Shown: one piece after another, positions 12,100 through 24,839 of the stretch
How the letters are laid out: each line of letters begins with the position of its first letter
How positions within the stretch are numbered: the stretch's first letter is position 1
NCBI GenBank assembly: GCA_034440615.1
Contig: JAOTOM010005183.1
Span: 1,306,001 to 1,370,000, forward strand
Source: Ashinkailepas kermadecensis
Lineage: Eukaryota > Arthropoda > Thecostraca > Neolepadidae
DNA length: 64,000 nt
Direction: 5' to 3'
The notes under the pieces: model-generated
The model's database searches: none
Told to the model about the DNA's origin: nothing
The model's input: only the letters and a program-made list of their open reading frames with translations
Translations under genes and position numbers: made by a program

Positions 12100-12510
12100 C
12101 TCTGTGTCTGACTGTCTGTCTGTCTATCTATAACTATCTATCAATATATCCATCTATCTATATATATATTTATTTATCCATTTATATATCTGTCTGTCTG
12201 TCTGTCTGCCTGCCTGACCGCCCGCCCGCCCGCCCGCCCGCCCGCCCGCCCGCCCGCCCGCCCGCCCGCCCGCCCGCCCGCCCGCCCGCCCGCCCGCCCG
12301 CCCCGCCCGCCCGCCCGCCCGCCCGCCCGCCCGCCCGCCCGCCCGCCCGCCCGCCCGCCCGCCCGCCCGCCCGCCCGCCCGCCCGCCCGCCCGCCCGCCC
12401 GCCCGCCCGCCCGCCCGCCCGCCCGCCCGCCCGCCCGCCCGCCCGCCGCCCGCCCGCCCGCCCGCCCGCCTGTCCTGCCTGTCTGCCTGCCTGCCTGCCT
12501 GCCTGTCTGT

Positions 12511-12569
<59 letters not shown>

Positions 12570-12612
12570 CTATATATCTATCTATTTATTTATCCATTTA
12601 TATATCTGTCTA

Positions 12613-12705
<93 letters not shown>

Positions 12706-12737
12706 GTGTCTGTCTGTCTGTCTGTCTGTCTGTCTCG
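12100..12737. repeat. Compound tetranucleotide microsatellite (CTGT/CTAT/CCCG/CCTG)
   Basis: A graded series of related units: CTGT and CTAT near 12110-12205, (CCCG)n at about 12221-12470 (~62 units with one-base slips near 12301 and 12446), (CCTG)n at 12473-12570, CTAT/TTAT near 12571-12606 and (CTGT)n at 12607-12737. The minus strand of the CCCG part is G3N1 repeated, an ideal G-quadruplex sequence, and every unit has a CpG. Flanking polypyrimidine DNA continues to the left. Length in the assembly may not equal length in the genome. Confidence 0.95.
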
Positions 12738-12739
12738 CA

Positions 12740-13879
12740 ATGCTTGCGTTCTTTTATAACAGCACCATCAGGCAGTTTCGGATACAGGGGATATGTACCC
12801 CTCCCCCATGGAAAAGTGGCGCCACTCCGGCCGGAAAAGGCGCCCGGCCGGAAAAGGCGCCCGGCCGGAGAGGCTCGGCCGGAGGGACTCGAGTGCAGCC
12901 CACCGCTCAACGGATTTATCAGCCAAAGGCGCTAGTATTAGAGGAAAGTTTCCCCTTCAGTATGCTCGAGTACATCGACCCTCAACGATGCTTTCCGCGG
13001 AAGGCATTTCTCCGGGGAAATGTGCCCCATGAAAATTACTGGATCCGTCCCTGCCATCAGGTGTTTCAGCCCTATAAGGGATGCTTACTTAGGCACATAT
13101 TTATATTATAGATATCTGATGACATTCGTCTTGTTTTAAACAAAAACCTGACGAATGGCCAACAGGTAGATCCGAGAGCTTGTGTTTCAGTGTTCCCGGT
13201 AAAAGACGTAACACACATGCATGACGAAAACAAACCTAAAAGCAGAACCGAACTGAACTTCGCATATATACTCAAATGATACTAACACAAAAACTACATA
13301 CCGAATTGTTTACAGTGGGCAGCCATATTAGACCAGGATGCTATATGCGGGAACACTGGGCCCAATTTAATAATGTCACGAAGGCAGAGATGTACACAAG
13401 TAGCAGTGTTTCGGGTGCCAATTGCTCCTCATAATAAACATCACCCGCACCTGGGGATGAGGATGGGAGGTGGGAGTCGACACCATCCCCCAAGCGACTT
13501 CCGAGCTTCAGAAGTTTTCCGCACACACCCTGAGTTCGACATAGCTGCTCGATCATCTTTTACATGCCCGATGTGGAAATTTCTACTTTTTGTGACCTAA
13601 GGTCACCGAACTATGACATCATAACCAGATGCGTGCTGAGTGAAAATTAACTCAAATCGTAGTTTTTGCCAGCTTGTTCTGCTATAAATGTATTTAAATG
13701 ATTGAAGTTTAGCATTAGCAATTTAACTTTTTTTGCTTTTGAATGCATTCTAAGGTGTTTTACATGCTAAACTCGAACTCAGCATCCATTTTCACCCTGG
13801 ACTGATTCGATTATTTGGGCTTGGGGGCACACCAACTGCTAGTGATTTTGCAGTGCTCACATCTTTTTCTTTCGCAACA
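12740..13879. other. No recognisable gene
   Basis: Contains a short GC-rich triplet-like repeat, GGAAAAGGCGCCCGGCCG, doubled at 12834-12869. A TGACCTAAGGTCA everted half-site pair lies at about 13597. No open frame resembles a known protein. Confidence 0.4.
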
Positions 13880-14230
13880 CTACACAGGACTGCAAACACC
13901 TATTTTTTGGAAGAGATAAATTACGTGAAACTGAGCATTCGATATATAACGACATATCTGGCTAGTGACGACTCTCAAACCGTCAGATAAAACATCGCAG
14001 CAAGAGGTTGCGTGCAAGTCTTGACCCAAATAGCGTCCCAAATCTCGTTCCTTCTGGAAGCTGGGGCATGAAAACAGTATGTACCCAGCCGTCATTGGTG
14101 CATCACATCGGAAACGGCATGATCTCGCCTCCCACCTGAAAAAATGTACCGGTGTGTAGCGTTTCTGTGCCCTATTCGCAAGGGTACCGGAATCACCTAT
14201 CCCCTGGACACTCTCAGCGATGACTGCCAT
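13880..14230 (-). pseudogene. Probable non-LTR retrotransposon ORF2 C-terminal fragment
   Basis: The minus-strand reading contains HFFRWEARSCRFRCDAP, then a spacer and ILFSCPSFQKERDLGRYLG. This Cys/His arrangement with a downstream CPxxxxER resembles the C-terminal tail after the RNase H of I/R1/Jockey-type ORF2 proteins. The usual CxCG is altered and no RT or RNase H is found upstream, so it is a remnant. A chance open frame remains possible. Confidence 0.4.
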
Positions 14231-14649
14231 GGCGCAAGATCGTGCTTAAAAGACCGGAGCTTATTGGAAACCTGAGATACCCAGTTTCCTTGCCATTTCC
14301 TTGGCAAAACGGTGCATGTTTCTGAATATCAATATCTGGCGTGATTGGGAAGTTGGAGTCCACCTTGCACCTGCACGACTAATTCAACTACAGCAACTCC
14401 CAGCAGGTGCCAGTGATACTGATGTGGATAGGTATCCAGCAAAGGACTTACTCTTACTCTCTCTTTCCAATGCAGTTAGACGAGTCAACTATAAATGTGT
14501 CACTTGTGACCATTTTAAGGAAAGCAGTTCACACGTTTAAAAAATTGACAATATTTGTCCTGCCATAGAGGATGACCTAAGCGCCGTAACGAATCACATA
14601 TGCCACCGGTAGATTGGCATGGTCATGGGCTACACATTGACACCATTTT

Positions 14650-14805
14650 GGTTGGTTATTGGTTTTTACGACACGTCGACCGTTGAGTCATGTAGCGTCG
14701 CCAATCTCTCACGCCGATTGGTCGCGGGCGAAGAGTAGCGACAGGTGAGACTCGAACCCACAACCTTTCGATTGTGAGACGAGCATCTTACCCCTAGACC
14801 ACTCG
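14650..14805 (-). mobile_element. SINE-A, full-length, with 14-bp target duplication
   Basis: A complete copy, read on the minus strand. The tRNA-like head is at the right (box A-like GGGGTAAGATGCTCG, anticodon-arm region CTCACAATCGAAAG, T-arm GTGGGTTCGAGTCTCAC). Then comes the GCGACCAATCGGCGTGAG body and a tail ending in repeated AACCAA. ATTGACACCATTTT (14636-14649) and ATTGACATCATTTT (14806-14819) flank it, a 14-bp target-site duplication with one mismatch. The head is not a functional tRNA gene because the acceptor ends do not pair. Confidence 0.9.
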
Positions 14806-14819
14806 ATTGACATCATTTT

Positions 14820-15601
14820 GATGCTCTTTGCCCAGTCGTGTGATTATTTGGTTGCATGACTCCCTTTGGGAAAAATAGAACTCAAAATAGCAGATATTCG
14901 TACTTTTGGGTTATCTCCTTAGGTTTGGTCAAGTATCTATTTCTTTGGCGTCACCTGGACGATCATCAGATGATATGAAATACAAATTTCACGTGTCCCC
15001 AGCTAGACCACACCCAAAGAATACCTTTCGATTTCTTTGGCTCTGTCTCAATTAGGGTCGAAATGGCGAGGAGCGTTCCCTCCTTCACCCTCCACCATCC
15101 AGCCCCCAGATGCGTTATAGGATGGTGAAATTAGAAATGCAGGCGAGGGACTATATATGGGCATTGAAGGCCAGATTGGTTGCGCCTTTGTTCAAACAAC
15201 GCTGGAATGACATGTAGGGGGTACAAACAGCAACCGCGCATTTCACATGATCGGTGTTAAAAATATATACATTTTGACGGTAAAGGTCATTCAGCTCAGA
15301 GCAATCCCCCCTCCCCCAAACTCTCGGAGAAATATCACAGTTCCACTCCCATTCTTCTTCCAAATAGACATCAATCAAGCTGAAAAGAACGACAAGAATA
15401 CATGACGGTAAAGAATTATTATGACATATTTACTAGATGCAATTATGGTACATCAGGCACTCAGAGCTGTTATTTTAGTTCATTTCGACTGATTTTTTTG
15501 TTACTCCTACACTATCTTCAGAGGAATAATTATCCACTCGGATACTTCAGCTCTACACACAGCACATCAGAACACAGTCAGAGGCTGAAGCGAAAACTCA
15601 C
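14820..15601. other. Intron of the long minus-strand gene (3' of its big exon); nothing else seen
   Basis: Begins, on the minus strand, at the splice donor 15601. No clear following exon is visible before the SINE at 14805. A branch or acceptor could lie anywhere further left. Confidence 0.4.
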
Positions 15602-18600
15602 CTGGCGACCGTGCGGCTGCCGCACACGGTGACCGCCTCACGGGTGACGTTTCTACGATCTCCACGTCGTCGTCGCTCAAGTCCGACTCTCCTAGCAGCG
15701 TCACCTCCAGCGGCTGGCACAACTTCGCGGGCGACTGCTGCGTCGCCTGTCTGTCGCCGGCGGCGGCCGACCAGCACATGGTCGTGAGGGGGTCCACCGT
15801 GCCCGTCGGTGGGCACTGTACAGAGACGGCGGCGGCGGGCCGATCCGCCGCCCTGTTGCCCTGTCGCCGAAGCGTCGACACTGCCCGCCTGACGGAGCGA
15901 GCCGGGCGCGAGGCCGATGACGAGACGGGACGACGGGACGGCGACCTGGTGGCCGGCTCACAGAGGAAGGAGCGTCTCACCACTCGACTGGCCATCGCCG
16001 GCTTCTGTGACGTCTTGACGCGCGGCGATACACCATTGGCACCGGCCACGAAGGTGGCTTGAACCGGCCGAACAGACGGAACGACACCTGGCCGGTCGGT
16101 GTGAGAAGAATCCTTGAACAGTTCCATCGTAGGAACATAAGGCTTGAAGGCCAATTTCAGCTTGATAGGCGCCACCTTTTTATTGCCGACATCATCTTTG
16201 TCACGTACCGCAGATGTTTCATTATTCGCAATCTCAGATGATGAGCCTACAGCCCTAGCCAGTGTTGTTACTTTGGCTTTCTTCCGCGCGAAAGTCACAG
16301 GCCCGCCGCAGGACGATTTAGCCACCTTTGGTGTCGGTCTGGCAACCGTCCAGCTGGCGGCGAAGCAGCAGGACGTCATGCTCACCGGATTTGACTGCGT
16401 ACCTTCGCCAACGGGATCGCTGCTCCTACGCACTGTTTCGGGCTTCAGCTGGGTGTCGGTGCTGTCACCACACAGAGCGGAGCGGTCATCGTCCAGCTGC
16501 AGCACCACAGGCAGATCACCTCCGCTCCGGCGTCTCGGCTCATGATTCGCCGCTACACCCGCCGCGCCACCAACGACATCCGCAGCTCGGCGTCGCTTGT
16601 GGCCGGTGTCGACAGAGTCGCACGAGACCACCCTTCTGCGTTTTCTTGGTGGGCTGCCAGCGCTTCCAGTGGGCGCACCACGGCTCCCATCGCACATGGC
16701 CACTTCGTGTGGGGCAAGCGAAGCGAGAGCACCCTGTCTCTGTGCGACAGTAGCACCACATACCTCGCTGGGGTCGGGCAGACGGTCGCAGCGCGGGGCC
16801 GCCTGATCACCAGCTGAGGACGGCGCACCCATCGCATGCGCGCCGGCGTCCGTCGTGTCTGCTGCCGGTGACATGGGCCCAGCACGCTGCTGCTTGGGCG
16901 AGCCGTCCTGCTCATCGTCGGCCACCGCTCCCAGCACAGTCAGCTCGCCGCTGATGGCGCGGCGCACTACCGCGGCGCCGTCAGCGAACATGGCGCGCCG
17001 GCGCGCGTCCACTCGCCGCAGCCGCTGCTTGCAGCGCACACGTCCCCGCGACGGCGTCAGGGTGACGCCGCCCCGCCAGTCGGACGTCAACATCAGCAGG
17101 CCCAGCTCTATCTGCTGGTTGAGGTCGGCGAGCAGCGGCCGGACGAGCTCGCCCGGCCCGCCGACCACGTCCACGGGGGCCGTGCAGCCGCGGTCCGGCG
17201 CGTTCTGGAAACGGCGCCCGTCGGAGGCTGTGACGACCACGCGGTCTGCCGGCTCCAACTGCCAACCGGCACCAATCGGCGACCACGTCGACAGCGGCAC
17301 CACCACACCGTTACGCAGACACACACCATGGCTGTGCGGCGGCCCGCGCCTCGGCCCCGGCGCCACCAGCGCCACTACGCCCACCACGGCCGCAATGTCC
17401 ACGTGGTCGGGAAGAGCCAGCTGGTGCAGGTCTGGTGTGGGGCGCGCTGGCAGTGGCTCACCATCGCGCAGTAGTGTCGTGGCGCAGCAGGAGTTGGGCG
17501 GCGGCGGCTGCGGCCGTTCCTTCGGCGCCACACGGCCAAAGGTCCGCGCCGTGTGCCGCTGTCGCAGCGGGAGCCGCGGCAGCCGGCCAGAACGGACGGC
17601 GATGTCGCGGTGCAATTGCAGCAAGCGGCAACGTGACCGCTGCATGAAACAGTGGCCGCCGGGCCGGTACTCGGGGCAATTGTGCACTTCGTGGAATATA
17701 CAGTACGGTCGCACTGCCGTCAGTGCGTACCGGGGCACCAGCACGCGCGGATACCGCTTCGCCTCGTTCGAGTTGGAGAGCATGGAAAGAGAAGTCGACG
17801 TGCGTTCTTGCAAGCTCTCAGCATGGCCAACATCACTCCCTTCGCCTGACAGATCAGACATCGGTGGAAGTACTGTGCTACCGTGTGGTGCTTCCTTAAG
17901 CAGTGGCGACAGGCGTTCCCCTGACTTCGCGCATCTTGATCCATGCGTGCTGCGACGACTCTCATTGCCCTCACATATTGTCTCGACATCGGCTGTTACC
18001 ACGGGTCTGGCAACCGATGACGTTGCGCTGATTGGTACTGGACGGGGCTGAGGGACCTCGTGGTCGGATAATTCACCACTTTCCTCCAGTTTGTTAGCAG
18101 CTCGGTTGCTTAGGTTGGTCTCGTCACCGTTATGAGGCGACATAACAACTGTCGGCTTCTTGTCGGTGTTCTCAGTAGTCATACTCATCTGGCTCTGACA
18201 TGCTGGATATGATGCAGACATCGGTTCCTTCAGCTGCAAAGACTGCTCTGGCTTTGACACTGGATGTTCACATTCGCGCATGGTCTCGATGTCCTCGCTT
18301 TTTATTTCCTGACTGGATAATCTGATCACTTTTTCTGTATCCATTTTGTCTGAATCCGGATTAGCGACACTGTCATATTCATTGCCTACTGGAAGCAAGC
18401 ATTGTTGGTTTGCCTGAAACCCTGTACTGCTCGCGGCACTACATAGTGCAGTGTTAGTCCTGTCCACAGGATCGGCGAAGCTCGGGACGTCTTGCGGCAC
18501 GGTCTCTGAACAGCCATTGCGATCATGACTGGGTTGGTTTTCTTTCTCGTGAAAGTCAGCCCTTGCAGAATCGAGACCCCAATGATCTCGACTATTTTCG

Positions 18601-21500
18601 CGATTGTAAGCGTCAGGTTTGGTTGCATCGTCGCCTGGCTGCTGACTTACACCGAGCTGCAACATCGTCTGACCTGACTGAGCGCATGTGTACAAGTCCG
18701 CTGACGACGATTGGTCCGGCCAACTCGAAGACACCGTACTGATCGACAACCGATCTTCGTCACACTGTAGCGCATGTTCTTCTAAGTCTCCGACAGCTGT
18801 TTCTATGTCCTGCCGGCCCGCGAGCGGCGCCGTGTCTTCTTCTGAGTCTGATATCAGCTCACTGCACTCAGACTCAGACTCAGACGCAACAGTCAGATCA
18901 TGGCACTCCACCACGGTGTCTGGCCCCAGGCAGGCCTGAACTTCAGCCTCTTTGCTGGCTCGCCTGCCTGTGTGAGTGCACACGTCGCCTTCCACTGCAG
19001 AGTTCAGGCCTGCCTCCATCTGGGGCGTGATCCCCTGTGTGACATCACAGAACACGTTCATTGAATCAGCATCATACGCTTCCACGCTGGCGAAGGGGAC
19101 TTCTGTGCCATCTTCAGCTTCACACCCATCACCGACTATCGTACGCTCTTCGTCGACCTGTGTGGCATCATGACGCGGATTCGTTGAATCAATCCCAGCA
19201 GTTTCCACGCTAGCGACAGGAGCTCTGGCACCGTCTTCAACTTTATGACCATCGCCGGTCACCGTCCGCTTCTCTTCTAGATCCACCAGCTGGTCGGCAA
19301 ACGAGTCGATGAACACCCGGCGTTTGCCTAATGTGGACAGGGTCGTTCGGCGATCGAGACGGGCCGGCGCCGTCTCGCCACACAGGGCCGTGACCGCCGC
19401 CAGGACGTCGGCGCGTCCTATCACGACCGTCGTCACGGCCAGCTCTCCGCTGCGCCAGGCGTCGACCCGTCGCCGCACCGCCTCCGGCCGCACCAGTCTG
19501 CCACAGGCGCGCGTGTGCGGCCCGGCACCGAGCGGTTCAGAGCCGCGGATGCGCACCTGCCGGTGGCCAACGTACGCGAACTGGACGCAGTCGGCGCTGC
19601 GGCCGGCGCCGTCCCACGAGCGGCGCACGTCCAGCGAGCGATGCATCACCTTGCAGAGCGGAAGTAGCTTGCCGGCGCGGTGCACCAGTAGGTCGCGCGA
19701 CGCACGCGCCAGCGCCAGGTAGCGCGGCGGCCGAAGTAGGGAGTGCAGCGGCACCGCGTCACCGTCATCAGCGGCGGCTCGTGCCGGCACCGACGCCAGG
19801 TCCGCCTGAGAGCGAAGGCCCAGCCACACCTGCTTCTCCAGCAGTGTTTTGAACTTGGGCTCGGTCGGATGACGCCACTGAGGTTCGGTCGTCGCGGGCG
19901 TGATGGGCGTCGGCCGCCATCGCGATGCAAGGTCCGGCGGCGGCTCAGTCGGCATCAGCGGACCCGGCACTGGGAAACTCAGCTTCAACATACGCCGCTC
20001 GTAGATGAAGTCATCCAGAGCGGTGCTCGAGAAGACGCCCTCCCGCGATGGTAGCTCACCCTCGGCACCTACGTGCCACGTCCGCTGTGTCAGCTCCCGG
20101 TGCGCCGGCAGATGCAGCACGTCACCCGGCGGCGGCAACAGCGACACGAACGCCTCACGCACCAGATTTCTGATGTTGACGTAGCCGCAGCGGGCAGATA
20201 TGTTCTCTGGCTTAACGAGCGGCTGGCTAGACGTCCATCCGGTAAGGAGCCGGATTTTCGCGGCAGGGGCGGAGCACTGGTCAGCCGGAGCCGAGGTGAA
20301 ACGTCCATTAGACAGACGATGGAGGCTTATATCCGGGTGTACCGCCCTTCTGCGATAGGCAAGCTTGTCAGCAGCATCCATGCGCCGCACGTGTTGGGTG
20401 ATACATCGCGGGCTCTCAGAACTCGCAGACGTTTGCTCCGTGCCCAGATTATCCGCCACAAGATGAGAAGGTACAAACGTTGATTTTTTATCCCGCGGTT
20501 TGCGCATCCGGGGATGTGGACCGCCGGAACGTACTCGAGGTGGCATCCTAGCCCCAATAGCTTGACCAATTCGCAGTCCGGTTCTGCCGGGAATTCTTGC
20601 TGCTCCCGCCGCGTCCAGCTTATTGAGAGCGAACAGCTTCCGCTTGGCCGAGTTAGCTACGGCTGAGCTCAGCAAGCCGCCGGAACAAACCCCCACCTTC
20701 AGCGCATCAGACGGGCTCGATCTTTGCTCGGCCCTGGCCACCTTTATGGTCTCAGTTAGTATGTCACTGTCGACAATGTCACCAAAAAATACCCTTTTGC
20801 GAACAATGCCGTGCCGGCGGCGTGTGACAGCCACCTCGGGCAGCAGGGTGGGCGGGTCCTGGTACACGCACACCACCTCGTCATCGTCCAATATTGCGAC
20901 GGCCGGCTCCAGCACAGGTGGCTTGTCGTAGTGCCGGCTACCGCTCACCCCCTGCACTGGCTGAGGCACGCCTGTCAGACCTCCATCGCACTCCGACGGC
21001 GGCAGCGTCGGCTCGTCCAATGTCACGAGCGGTGGAGAGGATTTCCGCTGCGGCTGGGAGTTGTTCGAAGTTGGCGTTTCACGATTTGTTGCAGGGCACG
21101 GAATAGACTCAGCGCGTTGCTCAGAATTCTCTGGAGTCTCCTCATCAATCGTTATAACGAGCGGGAGACGCTCTACAGATTGCTGACTTGCCTCATGAGT
21201 CTTCTCATCCAGTGCTTGAATGCAAGTGTCAGGTTCCGAAAACGGTTCAGTGTTTTCCGGTTTGACAAGTTGATGCGCCAAAATAGGTAAGGTAGGTGGA
21301 CAATTTGAAACAGCATTCTCAGGTGCAAGCATATTCGAAGCGTTGTCTAGTCTGGGACGGCCAGCGTGGCTGTCATCTGGTGCCAAAGTACACTGCTCAT
21401 CAGCTCCGCTTCCTTTTCCTTTATCAGCTGGGTGAGTCAATGGCGACAATAACACAGACATGTCTTCTTCGGCAAACAATTCAGAGTCCATTGGATCCAT
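15602..21500 (-). CDS. Very long exon of an unrecognised, largely disordered protein
   Basis: About 1,966 codons with no interruption. The first Met (21498-21500, context GAGATGG) directly follows in-frame TAA-GAG, so it is a true start or lies at an exon edge. The exon ends at a consensus donor CAG|GTGAGT (intron from 15601, phase 1); the frame would otherwise stop 11 codons later. I do not recognise the protein. It is acidic and Ser/Thr-rich, with several psiKxE-type sites (LVKPEN near residues 80 and 435) and hydrophobic-acidic patches (VVCVYQ, DVEIVET) that could bind SUMO. Denser, GC-rich parts lie near residues 440-720 and 1255-1560. A Cys/His cluster (CIFHEVHNC, then HCFMQRSRC, ~1268-1292) may bind zinc. 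Basic patches (RKRRR, KRRR) suggest a nucleus. Strong codon bias versus AT-rich neighbours supports a real gene. Chromatin or transcription roles are guesses. Confidence 0.8.
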
Positions 21501-22997
21501 CTCTTATAATGCCACGGCGTTAGACGTACATGGTCCTGGCAACGCAAACGTTTGAAGCGGGAATCCAATTTTAATCGATCAAGCCTCCGCCATCTTCCAA
21601 CTCGGCACTGCTTCTTGGTGAGAATGATCCATTCCAGGCTCATTAATTGTATGCTAGCATATCAATCACACGAGTTGAGATTCATCACCTCGGATAGGCA
21701 GCCTGAAAAGAATAGGTAATTACCGAAGAATAGCCAGACAAAGCGCAGTACAGACACAGTAATCGGCATGTAGGTATATAAATGGATATGACATAGCTGG
21801 ACTGCCGCCACAATTGTTCGCACGAACAACGTTAAACGATGCAAATTGAAAGAAGACTGGTCTTGGAAGTATGAGGAAAGAAAACAATGTACATTGCAAT
21901 ATTTGGAAGAGTTCATGTCGTCTATACCATGCCATGTCTATGTCATTACAGTGTTCGTCCAAACCAGTGTCCAGGAATTCATTTATCTTAGCGTGGTAGC
22001 TATGAGTCCAAGATGTCAAAACCAGTCATGACGTCGAAAGAAAGAAATATTACACATAAATTACTAAATGAGAAAAATAGTTTTGTCTGCAACACGATTT
22101 CATGCTCAAAACAACAAAATTGAGTGTTTTAAACATGAGATCAAGCATTGCAGTCGAATTAGGTAAACTACTGCAGTCGAATGCAGTCATATCTCACTGA
22201 AGCCAGTTCAACAATTCAAAACTGTGTTCAAGGAGGCCAAAACAAAGTTATATTGGGTGCTTGATTTCACGTAAATTTTGGCATTCCAGGGTACCGGTCT
22301 AAGGCATCATGTATGCACCTCATATCCTCATTTCGAGTTCTGGAGCTTCATTTTCAGTTCATAGCTGGTTAATACAACAAAGCAACTGGTCAGTGTCGAT
22401 CATGTGAAGATTAAATTTCAGACTGATCCAACACATTTTCTAGAAGTCAAGTTTCCTCAGTTGAGCCTAAATGTCCTCAACAACTTTGGCGGACAAGTGA
22501 CATGTCCACAGCGTCAACGGACTGCCCACTCTCCGAGTGAAGTCTACACGATGAGCCACAGCGCCCGATCACCTGAGAAGCTCCAGTGCTGCAAGGGTGT
22601 CGATGGGTGGTCCAATCCTGACTTTTGTCTACATGGCCTCTGGGTTACTCGGATAGTTCCAGTGCCGCCACAGGGCTAAAATGGTAAATAATATTTCACT
22701 GGCACGGCAGGATTCTGCATGTGAAGGGCTACTTCCTAGGGTCCAAAATAATCCGTTCTAAGATAGATAAACATCTCGGTAGTGTGGCAGAGAGGTTCTG
22801 GGAGCAAATTGATAATGGTAAGAGGTGCAATGACAAATTTCCAAGCCCCAGCAGTTCCCCCAACAACTGGATTAATGACAGAAATAATTCAGCCCAGTGC
22901 GGCACAGTAAACAATGGGATGCTTTCATTGAAGAGAATGACCGCCGAGCTGCGTGTTCAAGTCTTTCCATGGGGGGGGGGTCACGTTTTCCTGGTGG
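21501..22997. other. Upstream region of the long minus-strand gene; no other gene seen
   Basis: The first ~150 bp should hold 5' UTR, an upstream intron or the promoter of the minus-strand gene. I see no convincing TATA box or upstream exon. The rest is AT-rich with short open frames that resemble nothing known. Confidence 0.4.
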
Positions 22998-23007
22998 AAA
23001 CAAGATG

Positions 23008-23179
23008 GTGATGGCGATTGAGTTATTTTACGACACATCGACTGCTGGCTCATATAGCATCGCCAACTTCTCACGCCGGTTAGTCGCGGGTGGACTCAGT
23101 ATTCCCGCCGGTTCTGGAATTCGAATTCACGATCTTACGACCAAGAGTCGCTACCAACTGAGCTACCGCAGCCCCCTGT
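23008..23179 (-). mobile_element. SINE-B, full-length, with 10-bp target duplication
   Basis: Shares its body with SINE-A (ACGACACATCGACTG, CACGCCGGTTAGTCGCGGG) but carries a different tRNA-like head. On the minus strand this is GGCTGCGGTAGCTCAGTTGG, then GACTCTTGGTCGTAAGATCG and a TTCGAATTC T-loop. Perfect AAACAAGATG direct repeats lie at 22998-23007 and 23180-23189. The other copy of this head is at 59251. Confidence 0.85.
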
Positions 23180-23429
23180 AAACAAGATGCAGCAATTTAG
23201 AGCAAGACAGAACAAAAGAGGAATTAGTGTGCTTGAAACCGCATGTTGTTCAAAATGTACAAGTCAACCAAAACAACCTACTTCAAATAATACCGCCTCC
23301 CAACTAACAAGTACAAAGTACCTCTTGTACTTGTACCTCTTTGTACTTGTACCTCAAGTACAAAGATGGCATAACACCCATCGATAGTGGTTAAGCCAGG
23401 GAACAGAGACAAAAGTGTTGTGTTATTGG

Positions 23430-24560
23430 ACAACTCGCATCATATTAAAGAAGCTAATGGTATCTTATGATAAGCTAATTATATCTATCAGTGTTCATCA
23501 GAAGCTGGAAAAGGATCAGATTGGAAAACGAGAAGCGCAAACGAAGCCTACCTTCATACAAACATCCTACTATATCCTGGCTCTTAACACTATTGAACAT
23601 CTTACTCCCAGACACAGCACAATTTCAGTTATCTATGGATTACCCAAGGATCACGCACTGGCAGTCCACTAGACCAGTGAAGGAGACGTGCAGGGTCCCA
23701 ACTGAGAAAACTTCTTGGCATATGGAAAAGGTGCTACATCAGCTTTTGAAATTCATGAACCTTCACTTGTTGCATAAATGTACACTGACACTTCATCACT
23801 GAGAGTAGCTAAGGACTGGATATCAAATTCCTGAACATGTCATATTTTGCAGTACTGATGTGGTGAACTTCCATTTGAGGATTCTCTTAGATGAGGATGG
23901 AAGTTTGGTGAAGATCTGGACAGACTGCAATGACATAGATGCAGATGTTTTAGCATAGGTGACATACATTTGTGACATGTGACACTGTTTAACCAATAAT
24001 GTGTTCATATTTCATGATCCAGAATACAGGCAGATGATGGGAGTGGCTATGAGGAACCCTGCAGCCCCCATAGTGGCGATTCAGTAGCTGGACCAATTTG
24101 AGAGGGAAGCATTGGAATGGGCTGAGCTTCGACCTGCTTTTTGGTGCTGGTTCATTAACAATATGCTGGGATTTAGCTGTATGACACAGCATCACTCCAT
24201 ATATACGTTAATTACTTCAAAGGGATATATCACAGGATTAAACTTACTTTCGACACGCCTGGAGAAGGAGAGAAAGCTATTTCTATTCATGATACCCTGA
24301 TTAGTAACCTCAAAAACAATGCAAATGGTATGCACTCTACACAATTGCATGTCAAGCCAAACAATGCTGGGATAATTCTGAATTACACATCTCCTCATCT
24401 TAAGCATGTCAAACCAAATTTGGTGAAGTCACAGTGCAGGCGGGCAGCGACGTTGTTTTCCGAGAATTTGCTAGATATAGAGATTTCCAGAAGGTTATGG
24501 GTCTTTTCAGGGCAAATTGCTATCCACTTGTGGTCATCGATAGGGCTCAGATGAAGGCTG
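23430..24560 (+). pseudogene. Degraded Penelope-like element reverse transcriptase
   Basis: Broken frames keep the order of motifs typical of Penelope-like RTs: a YxKLxxDP-like stretch (VHQKLEKDQIGKREAQT), ALNTIEHLTPRH before YGLPKDHALAV (canonical YGLPKIHK), then DPEYRQMMGVAMRNPAAPIV (canonical DGVAMGSPxSPxxA), then FEREALEWAELRPAFWCWF. The catalytic YVDD is replaced by INNM. Several stops and frame changes; no GIY-YIG domain found. Clearly dead and old. Confidence 0.55.
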
Positions 24561-24839
24561 AGGAGGGTTGCATAGGAGACAGACAAGGGGAATGGGCAGG
24601 GACAGGTGGGGTAGAATGGATGGCAGATACCAGCTTAGAAGTGAAGATGAGGATATATCAAGCAAGCATAGATTGGACTATGCAACAGGGAGAGGTCAAA
24701 GCATTGGGACAAAGGAAAGATACGAAATATTATATAATTCATCAGCTGGGGAAGCACATGAGTAAAGGAGTGTTGTAGGCCGGACTGAGGGATGGATAAG
24801 GGAAAAAACAAGTTGTAGTATTAAATAGATGCAAATATG

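Noticed and set aside
16855..18051. 398-codon plus-strand frame
   Set aside because: Lies wholly opposite the long minus-strand exon; GC-rich coding DNA creates antisense openness.
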